Shown here one piece after another: positions 25,096 through 37,000 of a stretch of 64,000 nucleotides of DNA. The position numbers were made by a program, and so were the translations under genes. The stretch lies in contig OZ037768.1 of assembly GCA_964035545.1 (NCBI GenBank), positions 7,555,241 through 7,619,240 on the forward strand, in the 5' to 3' direction. Below the pieces are notes generated by a model. It was not told where the DNA came from. It did not search any database and saw nothing but the letters and a program-made list of their open reading frames with translations. Source of the stretch: Bugula neritina. Lineage: Eukaryota > Bryozoa > Gymnolaemata > Cheilostomatida > Bugulidae. Each line of letters begins with the position of its first letter. The stretch's first letter is position 1.

Positions 25096-28000
25096 TCAGT
25101 AAGTCTCTCTTACCCTGGTCTTAGTCCGGGTTTTAGGAGGGAGAGGAGGGATAAAGTCTTGAGTATTGTGTGTTGCAACATTGCTTGTACTTATAGTTGA
25201 GCTTCTAGTTGAATTCTACAAAAAAAAGACAGTGTTATTATTATAGTCTCAAACCAGCTATACATTTATCAACACCCAACATTGACTGTGGAAATAATGC
25301 CAATTTCCACCAAATGTCTGTGTCAGGAGTTATTTTCCCAATGTTTTTAGTAAGTATCACAAAATGTTGGGAAATTTTACAGAAAATATTGATAACCAGT
25401 TTTAATGGCATCACAATAGTGGGCTATTCGGGCTATTGGTTAATCTCAAAGTAATATGATTCATTGTATTTCAAAATTTAATAAATGATGAATTATTCCA
25501 ATAAATTTATTATATTAAAGGGAGCTGCTATTTTTAGAAACAAAAAACCAACATCATGAATCATTCTACTGTAAGAAATATTTTTTAAAATAATAGAAGA
25601 CGCAACGAAAATATGATAATGTTTTAATAAATAAACGAAATATTACTAACAGCGGTCACTTGCTGAAGTGGGGGTTGTCTGCCCTTCATATCCATGTAGC
25701 TTGCAGGTGAAGGCTGTGTGGGTGGGGTAGGATGACCAGATGTCCAAAGTTCGCCATAATCTGGTCTGGCTACATCTTGCTGGCCACAAGGTTCAGTGAG
25801 CAAATGATTCCAGTTGGACAACGGAAGCTGTGAGAGAAATAATAACCACATAAATGAAAGGGTATGTTATAAAAGTGAAACATTCCTATATTTGTAATTC
25901 CTGAAGAAAATCAACTAAAAATTTATAATGCAGTAAATTTAAAACAGATTTGTGACTATTAGCGCAGAGCCTAGCATATACATTTCATTATAAATGTTGA
26001 TTATAATACTTGAGCTAATATGTTATTATTGTATTTTGTGATATGAAGTGCTTGTTTACTAACAAGATTAAAGACTAAAAGAACAATGTAAACTCCAATC
26101 ACGTGATGATGACAGAGGTGCTCCGAGAGGAAACTGGAGAAACTTACCTTCTGGTGATACTTGACCAGATCCTCCAGAGTCTTGTGCACCTTCGGTTCAC
26201 CGACAACCACGTACTTGTTACTGGGGGTCGGGTCAACCATATAATGGCGACAGCGAGTTTCCGCTCTGAAACAATACAGCATGCCATTGGCAGCAGGTGG
26301 ACACGTATTTTGAAATGAAAATAATTTATTTGAAAACCCCACATTTTGATGAGTTTTTATTCAACATCTATATAACCATACACATATGTATAATAAATAG
26401 AGAATATGACTCTGTGGCTGAAAACGACACCTACCTAAATGTTAGAACATAGCCGAGTCTTTTCTCACTCAGTCTTATCATAAATGAACCAACAGATTTC
26501 AACAACAGCATTTTCTCTGCCTTCCTGAAATGGTAGATTTAATATATGAATTTAGGATAGCGAAAAAGCCAAATGTTATAAACTTTTTACTTACGCAAAA
26601 TAAAAATTTCTTCGCAAACAAATCAGCGGTTAGTTTTTAAAAGTTGACCATGTAACCATTCACTAAAACCAACAGTATTTAGCAAAAACCTTGTGACCAA
26701 CAGCTGACAACTTACGCTCTAGGTATTATACCGTGAAACCATTCATAGGGTCTTTCACTGAAAGGTTCTAATAGTTTCTGCAGCTGTGATGTTTGAAACC
26801 ACTTGACTGTAGTATTTCTAGCGCCAACTGGACCATACAGATTAGAGAGAATCTCAGCTCTGTGTGCCATTGAATAATCGTCTTCTATGATCTCGTCATC
26901 TTCAGCCATTCCATTGTATCCCAGCTGACTAAACCTTTCCTGTAACATTGTCAGTACAAAACTACTACCTTAACACAAACTTGTTACATTACTACGTGAA
27001 AATATTACAAACACAACACGAAATATGAATGACAATGATTTTCTTATATTTCCAAAAGTAGAACAAGCCTTGCATTAGAGTGGACTAGCTGGTAACATTT
27101 AAAATACAATAATGCTTTAGTCATTTTACTTGTCAAGGTGAAGCTGTAAGAGTACATCTTCTTATTGAATACAAATCCCAAGTTCTTAGTACGGAAAGTG
27201 TAGTTTTGATAAATGCCAGAATCAGTAAAGCATCAAGTACAAAAAATTTAATCAATTTAAACAGAACTACCGAATTTCTTTGCATGAATTGAAAAGTTAT
27301 GTCAAAAGTTTCGAATAAAATTAGTAGTCAACCAAGACTATCGCTTAATTTAATCTAATTTTTGATTTTTTTAAACCCAACAAGAAAATAATTATTAAAT
27401 GTTTATAGTGGCATTTTATTGCTTTGATATGTAACATTACACATGACATAGAAATTTCAGGCAGTTGAAACACATAGACTTAACTACTTTCTCAGGTATA
27501 AACCAATTAAGAATACCATAACAGTTACGACCGATACCCTGTACCAACCCCACCAGTTAGGTTTACCAGGGAGCCTGCTGTAACAACGCCACCAACACAT
27601 CAAGGAAGATAATAACACCAACTGCTACACCAAACAATAAGCTTGACCATGTATTACAGGCACGTGAGTAATGCTGAGGTAAATGGTGGTTAAAAGTTAA
27701 CAAACATCTCAATTTTTGTATTGCTATTTTCAAAGCTTCTTCTTTTAGCCATAGAAACCAACACTAAGTTATGCATTGAAGGTTGGTTCTAGGCTTATTG
27801 ACAACCACCACCTGTTTGTCTTCCATCTAGACACATTTCATTCCATTAACACTTACTTCTACAGAAGATAATTTTAACATCTTAGTGTTTGGGAAAAACT
27901 TCAAAACCTTTAAGCTATCAACAGTAGTCTTTGCCCCTTTCTTTAAAAACTCACCACACACCAACCCTTTCCAAGTTGATTCACAGATATGCAGAAGCTT

Positions 28001-31000
28001 TCAGGAGGACACAAGTCCCAGCAAAATAGATGAATGGGATGAGGAGATTGGGACAGAGGTTGGACATAACAGACAATATTACCTGAAGTTTTAATTGATG
28101 CAGCTCATGAAAACTGTGAGCTAAAATCCTACTAAGTCTTGGCTTAGTACGAATTTCCTGCAAGTAAGTTACTGCAACTATTGTCAGTATTCATACTCAA
28201 CATAACAAATCAACATATCCTAGTCATATTATGCTGAAGCTGGTCATAAATGTTTAACTAAACTTACAACGAATGACTGACATCGATTGTCGCTGTATAT
28301 ATTTCTAAGAGAGGCTGTATGATTGTGTCGTAGCTGAGGTTTAAAATCTGTTGGAGAGCGTACAGCGGGTGGTAGTGGTGAAGGGCTGGGTAATAAGGGT
28401 AATACTGGCAATGGATCTTGGACTGATCTACTTGGTCTTCTTACTCGTGGAATTGGTAAGTCATTTGGCTCAACTATAAACAAAGAAAATCTTAGCTTAC
28501 GCCTGCAATGGATTCATTAAACTTAGCAATTTAATAGGTAAGAAGTAAGTACATTTAGTCAGCCCAACAATTAACTTACTTATTCAATTAAAAATATTAA
28601 TTTTATTGTTTATATGAGAAACATTCATGGATATAATGAATTAATATATTTCTCATTGAGCTTAAAACTTTATTACCGAGAATATTGTTCATAGCATTAA
28701 CAGTAATGTGAGTGTGTCACATTACATGAATGTGTCACATTTCATGAGTGTGTCACATCACATGAGTGTGTCACATCACGCAAGTGTGTCACATCACATG
28801 AGGGTGTCACATCACGCGAGTGTGTCACAAGAAGACGGTACTCACTGGACACACTGCCGACAGAGTATGTGGAGAGTCGCTGAGGTTTCACAGGTCGAGC
28901 AGGTCTGTCTGAGTCGGCAGGAACGGAATTCAGTGGAACTGAGTTTAGCTGTTTAGTCACTAGACTGACGGCGTGTTTCCTTTCAGCTTCCGCTGCTGCT
29001 TCGGCTCTTTTCTCACCTTCATATTATAAAATGGCTGAACTGGTTGCATAGAAACATTATAAAGTTGGTTTATGCTACCATGGAATATTAGATACCATTG
29101 ATTTACAAATGATACACAAATCCTTGTTTTCTAAGAAATCCTCAAGGGCATACAACTCACCAGCCTTCCTTTCACGTTCCTTGATTTCATGCTGAATAAC
29201 TACAGTCTGGTTAGTGAGAAACAGCTCGCTATTAGTCTGTATACCCAACAAGAAGTTCTTCACATATACCTTGTGTTGTTCAGAAACTTCTCTTAGCCTG
29301 TGCACATACTTTCTAGCCAAGAAGCCACGCGCCACTAGAAATACAAACTATTACACCTGCAGGCAACAGCTACGCAAAACAAATTAAAACATTATTATTT
29401 TTACAACATATAAGATTGAAACTTTGCACTATAAATTCAAAGGTTTGGAAAATATCTTGGTATAACAAGAAACATCTTTTTTTCTAGAAAAAAACACACA
29501 ATTTATAATTTTCAAGTTACTCAAATAGTAATTATCAGATCTACAACTAGCCAAACATACCAGCCTGAAGTGTGACGGTAGCCCCAATAACAGCAGATAA
29601 ATCTTTAGCCAATACTTCTGCATGGTGGTGTTTCAGAAACACTTTGGTTTTACTAAAACAACGTAAATGAAATGTTGATACAATTTTATGACTAACTGGG
29701 CTTAACTAACCCTGTCCATGCATAAATGTAATCCATATTTAAAATAACCATCAACTAGTGTGATTAAAACATTTGCTTGAGTTGGGGAAAAAATAACCAA
29801 TGTAACATGTACCCGATGTGCCAGTTTGTAAGATTGGCTTTACGTAATATTTGTTTGCACGTTTCTCCATCTATTGGCACATCCGAGTGGAGAATGAGGG
29901 GTTTGTATGTGCTAATGAAGTCAGGGATCAAAGGTCGGAAGGCGTAGCCATCTCTCCTGATCTGAACTGTTTGCAGCATGCCAGTATATGAGAGCTGCAA
30001 GATTACGTGCACAGACAACTAAACTTAGTGATACAGAAAACATGTGTTATACATAACGTAGGCTATACATAACACCAATCTAAGCACAATATTAATTCAT
30101 TTTACTCAGCTATTATAAAAATATGAAAGTCATTAGCATATACCAAAATGATGTGGAATATTAAAGCTTTAAACCAAAACTGTTGAGGCAAAACCATACT
30201 ATTTTTGTATATTAATTCATCGAAAAACTATCAACATATTTGAATTATAAATATAAGGACTGATTGCTAAAGACTTCATCAATAAGCTTTATATATATCG
30301 AGGACACAACTCCTCTAGTTATGTACAATTATCAAGATAATAAAATTTATTTTTTGGATGTTTTTATAAAAGCTCACCTTTAAAAGCGGTGAAACATAAA
30401 CATCAATTATAACACTTAAGTAGGCTAGAAAACACAATTTTTGTTGATGAGAAATACACAAATATTAAGAAAATGATGAGATTTAAACAGCATTAGTTGT
30501 ACTCTAATAGTAATAGTTGATTTGGAATCACAATGACTACTATAGAATTGACTAGACTATACTAAAGCAATAGTAAAAGAGTATTGCACCAAATGTAAAA
30601 CTGATCCTAACTCACTTGAGATAAGATGTACTTATCATCAAACTCTCCTGCCAGCCGACTAGCATTTGGTTTGAGACATCTTATGAAATGAGGGTTTGCT
30701 TTTGACATCTGCCTGATGAGCTCCTGGAGGGAGTTCTGTAGAGACATAGGGTATAGTCATACATATATATAGCACTTAGTTAGTATAAGATGAAGAAAAT
30801 AAAATGCCTTTTAGCAGGTCTTGAGCTCTTATTGCTATGTGATATAATCCCTCATCCATTAAACTATCAGACCAACCACAAGGAAAGGAAGCCTGAATAG
30901 TAAGCATGGTAAGTTCACACTACTCTGTGGATCCTTAACATAAATTCATGGCACTCTGCTGGCACAAATACTGTACATACAATTTATGCTTGTACATCCA

Positions 31001-34000
31001 TATATGAACATACACTTACCATATTATCTGCTTGTTTAACTACTGTTGGTCTACTATAAATTCCGTCATATATCCGTACAGTATGGTGTCAACGCTAGAC
31101 TAGTAAAGTTGTAAAGCATTTACTCAGCAACTAAAGATGGGGAAAATACTCGTATAAAAACAAGAATATTAGAGAATTCTCACCTTGAACTGAGTTCCTA
31201 CAGTTAGCTTTTTAGAGTTTGAGGGTGCAGAAGTAAAAGGCCGAATTGGTTGCTTCTGAAATTGTTAATTGATTGTGCATTTACATCCATGAAATTGTAA
31301 AAATTGATAATTTCTATATTCACACAAGAGAACCTTCTAAAATGCTACTAATTAATCAGAATAGTCATATTAAAAGTTGCTCAACCAGCCATGTTTCACT
31401 CACTAAACCTAGTGCATGCACAAACTACTATAGAAAGCAATATTCATTAGCTCATTGTATTTGATAAAATCTACGATGTACAGTCCACTAAATTATCAAC
31501 GTTTTAACAACTGTTGGAGGATAAATTAAAGCTTTTCCCAACATTTAATGTTACCAATAAATTTTCATCTTTAATTTTGTAATTAAAATAGAAATATGTT
31601 AGTTACCACCACCACCACTACAACAGCTGATCAACATTATTAATGAATTGGTTACCACAAAGCTCAAAGCATTTCGTTACCCCAATCTCTTTACGTGCAT
31701 AAGAGAAAGGCTCATAATTAATATTCAATGTGATTATATTTATAGTGCTGTGTGCATTTATCCTTAGATTAGTTTACTAAAGTTATAACATGCTAATTTT
31801 TACCTCAAATGGTGATCTAAATAAGTCCTAAAATAAACAATGGTTTAGCAAAAGTACATTAACCAACAAAGTATAAAATGCAACATATTTTACTACGGGC
31901 AAACCTATGAACACACTTGTATTAATACGAGGTGACACTTACTGCAGTGACAGATTTCCTAGTTCTGTTCTGTAGTGCTAAAGTACCGGTCCTCGTTATG
32001 TTACCTACAATACGAGTCCCACATAGAGTAGTAGAAGCACTGCAACACAGTTCAGCAATTCTATGACATCACAATCTACCTAAACATTATATTTAGCTGT
32101 CATGCAATTTCAACATGTAGTTAACTGATATCATAGCAATTTATAACTGATGGTAACAGAAACAGACAGATGCAGATAAAAAAAATAAGAGTTGATCTAA
32201 GAACTTGTTAGTCGCACCACAAATACAGTGAACTTACCTTTGAATATTGTACGTAGAAGTAAGTTGCTACTTTGCTTGAGCATGTTCATTAGAGAAGGAG
32301 GGATAGTGTCTCTATTCTTCTCCAACCAGTTCTTCACGTCATACGTGACGTGCCCAGCATAATGCTGTATTGCAAACCTCGGCGTGCGGGCAGCTCGTTG
32401 TTTTTTGTAACATTCGTGAGACGACAGGTTTTTATTCAGTTTGTCAACGAATGATGCATCAGTACCCTATAAAATTCATTATTATGCATTGCTTAATTTA
32501 TGTTGTGTAATAGTAATTAAAGACTTGCAGTTTAGTGTTTAGTACAAGCTAAATATTAGTATAAATTGAAGCCAATAAAAATGTGCTAATAGTGGAAGTT
32601 TCTATAATTTAATCGCAGTAGTTCCAGGAATCAACATTATCAAATACATTGGACACTGCATAGGAAATATCATCAATCAAGAGACGTTTCCATTGCACAC
32701 GTTTTTGAAAAAAAGTCAATCAAAGTACCATTTTTAAAACTAAATTTTTGAAATAAATTTGTGCGATTATAACTTTCTAGCCGAATATTTCGATCTTTGT
32801 AAATATAATATAGTTGATTATATTAATCAGCAGAAATTATAGCTTGAGGTTTCAACAAATTATTAATTTTATCTACAACAAAAAGTAAGGGTTGTGCAAA
32901 CTAGACCCGCATACTTTCCACTAGGCAGCACCACTTACTTGTGGGAAATGACTCTCCTCATCTAAGAGAGCTAGAATGCCCATCTTCTTGAGGAAGAGAT
33001 CAAGGAGAGGCTGGTTGTCTGAGTAAGATATGTGTGACCATTTTATACCTTCAGATTTGTACTCTTCTTGCTCCAGACTGAAGATGTGCTACACGTGAAA
33101 TCAAAACACTTTATAAGTGTTGTGAAAATTACAAGAAAACTTTCATGAATATATTATAATACACATATATGTTATTCACAGCGTATATCTGTTAGAACTG
33201 AATAACTTGCAACCATAAAGTCTTGATAATTAAAAATAAATTGAGGTTGGGCAGAGCCTCCCCCCCTCTTTACACGATCAAAAATTTAGGCCAAAACTCA
33301 CCTCATTAAAGAAGTATTGCAGATGCTCATTAGCCAAGTTTATACAAGCTTGTTCAAAACTATTGGATGCAAAATTTTCAAAGCCAAAAATGTCTAAAAT
33401 TCCTGCAAAATAAACATCAATAAAAGTTAAATTGAATTAGTGAATATGAATTTACAAACAGAGTAAATCAAGCCCTCCACGTACCTATTTCTAATTGGTC
33501 AAATGATCGCTGATCTGGAGACAGCCTTTGGTTGATTTTATTGACAATCCAGCTAAACAGTCTACCATATATTACTTTGGCCACTGCATCTCTTGCATCT
33601 ATAACATTTCAAAAACAGACTTTAAATTACAAACTTACAGAAACAAGTTTATAAGGCAAAGTAGAAATCATCTTCCCTTGATACTATAGTTACAGACTAA
33701 ACAAGAGGAGGCAAACCTTCGGCCTGAGTTCGGCTAAAATTGATGATGATTTGCTCTCCCCGAGTGCTGTTGGTGAGACGCGTTAGACACTCTTGCAGGT
33801 CAGCGGGCTTCACACCAAACAAGTGAGCGGCAGCGGCCAGGTCATCAACTTGAGACACTCCAACTCGTTCACTGTTTACCTTGTCAGCAAAGTCTATATT
33901 ACCCACAGAGAGTACGCCAGACAACACAGCAAGCAGGTCGTCCTGCTCCTAGAAAGAAACATGGAAATACTGAATATGATGATCATACGAGGTAGGTGCA

Positions 34001-37000
34001 GTAATGGAGAAGTTGAGAAAAGCCTGTGTTCTAGATTAGAAATGGAGCAAAAGAAGTTATGTTCTCGCAAGAATTTCAACCCGTGTCCCAAACCAAAATT
34101 TACCAATAAAATTAAAGAACTTAGGCTATCTCAATTTCTCCACTACTGCTCCTAAAATAATTTTTTTAAAAATATTTTAGTCTCACTTGGCTTTTATCTC
34201 CCAAGCAGCCTTTAAATGATATGAGAGTGTGTTGAATAAACCAACCTAACACAGAGAAAGTTACGAATCAGTAGCGTATAGTGGGTCATTTGGAGAATTG
34301 TATTTTACAGAAAACATTGACAAATCAAATTAGCTTCATTTTCCATAAAAACATAATATACCCAACACCCCAGCATTCCCTTTTTATTACAAAGCAAATT
34401 ATCACAAAAACATGTACAATTTATGTATTTCCCTTTTCCTATAGACAAAACAGACAGCTACCCAAGCAATAAGCAACACTTTGGTGTCCCTATTCCCCAA
34501 CAACTTTTCCTTGTGTATTCAATAACTAGTGATTATAGGAACAATAGTTTACATGAGGAGACAATGAATGATTTGTCTGAAAGCAGTCAATATTACTCAT
34601 TGAATACAAACAGTCAGTAAAAACGAACTTGCTTATTGTAATAACAGGCCCATTGTGGAAGTAGTAAATATTCATGCAAATTGAAGCTATGACATAACAG
34701 TATAGCAAAATGCAGCTAGCTCTGTATGCTGAGACAAATGATAGAAATACCTCTTCAGAAAAGCCAACCAAGTCCATAGCATTCTGTAGCTGCTCAAATC
34801 TGTTTTGGTAGAAAGTGGCATCAGCTGTCTGATCACATGACTTGGTGTATCTGCAGGGGGGGATAAAACTAAACATAAGTGGGTATTGCATTATTTCAGG
34901 ATAAAGACGCAATGTTCTGCTGCAGACATAAGATATCAGGTGACAACTAAATGGTGGAATTGTGAACGTAACACACACAAAATATTTACTAATCTTTACC
35001 CTAATAATTTTGAAAACATCAAATTACTAAATTATACACAATTACAGTTATAAGCATAATAAAACCTCAAATATGATAGCATTTTTCGCTCAATTTAAGC
35101 ATAATTCCGATCTGAAGTGAAATCTTACTTTCCTTAATAATCAACATATAGCATTTTACAAAAATACATAGAATAGAGGGGCATCTGTCTTTCAACCTAC
35201 TAAATCATCACCAACAGAGAAGTGAGGTCTTCCACTCACATAAATTTGTACTACTGACATGGCCTTGCTTAAATTATATGGTTATACAAGGACTCGGAAA
35301 ATTTGCAATGAGATATGAAAACTAGGGATAAATTATTCACTGAAAAAGGAGGCTGTTATGACAATTGTTATCAATATTATTTGTGTAGAAAAAAATGACT
35401 TTACAGCACATCACTTATGATCGAATTAGACACTAAATAAAACTGTAAATGTTTTAAAGCTGTGGGTACACAACTTCTGATATACCATAACATAATGTGC
35501 CAATATTATTTGACACATAATGGTGATAGCAAATCTCCTTTCAATTGAACATATAAATAATGCTAACCTATAATTTTCATGGCTGCCAAGTTTGAATGTC
35601 TTGCGCTGTTCCTCACTGCATCCGGCAAACATGTAGTTGAATATATGAAAGTTGGCATCTCCTGCGTTTTGATGGACAACTCTGGATTTCTCCAAGAGAT
35701 ACTCACTTATTTTGGCTCCCACCACTATCAGTAGATAATACACACATTATAGTGTGTAAAACATTTCAAATTTCTATGGGACTAAACATGACACATTATA
35801 GTTTAGTAGTACGTATGAGTTAGTAGTGTGTGTGAGTCACTGTTAGTAGTATGTATGAGTTAGTAGTATGTGTGAGTTAGTAGTATGTGTGAGTTAGTAG
35901 CATGTGTGAGTTAGTAGTATGTATGAGTTAGTAGTATGTGTGAGTTAGTAGTATGTATGAGTTAGTAGTGTGTATGAGTTAGTAGCATGTATGAGTTAGT
36001 AGTACGTATGAGTTAGTAGTATGTGTGAGTTAGTAGTATGTGTGAGTTAGTAGTATGTGTGAGTTAGTAGTATGTATGAGTTAGTACGTAGTATGTGTGA
36101 GTTAGTAGTATGTATGAGTTAGTAGTGTGTATGAGTTAGTAGCATGTATGAGTTAGTAGTACGTATGAGTTAGTAGTATGTGTGAGTTAGTAGTATGTGT
36201 GAGTTAGTAGTATGTGTGAGTTAGTAGTATTGTGAGTTAGTAGTATGCGTGAGTTAGTAGTATCTGTGAGTTAGTAGTATGTATGAGTTAGTAGTATGTC
36301 CTAGTAGTTTTGCTGAGGTGGAAGGGATGACATGCATGACTCATACAATAAGAATAGGCAAAAATGTTGATTTGCCACTTGAAGCTTGCCAACGCCACAC
36401 CCATTGAATAAATTGTACCATTACAGTATTGGTATTAATAAACTTCCTTTTTTGGAACAATTAAAATTGCAATGCCAAACACAATAAACATGTATTATAG
36501 TAGACCAGGACTGCGAGCACACACAGAGTAGGCTGTACCTAATCTACTCTCTACTGTGCCCTTGATACTAACTACTGACAAATGAAACTCAACCCATGTA
36601 CCATGTTTATACATTGTTTAAAATAATGACATAACTGTCACATGTGTTTAGCTTGTAGCAACACTCAGTTTATAACAGATAGCCTGAGAACCTACTTCTT
36701 GTATATTACATAGTATTAAGCTGTGGTATAGTCAGTAATAACTGCTTGATTTAATTAGTAAATTATTTAGTAAATTTTGTGATTTGGTGAAAAAAGTTGA
36801 AAAATCAGAAATAGAAATCTGGCACTAAAACTGTCTATTTAACAGAATGTGCATAAAATGAGACTCAAAGCATGCAGTTCGTGGTGTGGAGAACTTAGAG
36901 CTGGTTTGTTTATAACCTAGGCCTATATCCCTCCCTGTAGGACCTGATGTTAATTGTTTTGGGGGGGGGGGGGGGAGGGGCTCAAACCATGCTGGCAACA

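Noticed and set aside
28708-28956. Repetitive 82-codon + strand frame (MSVSHH...)
   Set aside because: It is the 18-bp minisatellite read in frame plus the antisense of a real myosin exon.
34526-34978. 150-codon minus-strand frame, longest in the window
   Set aside because: Only 34751-34850 is coding (myosin exon); splice sites at both edges and motor homology stop there.
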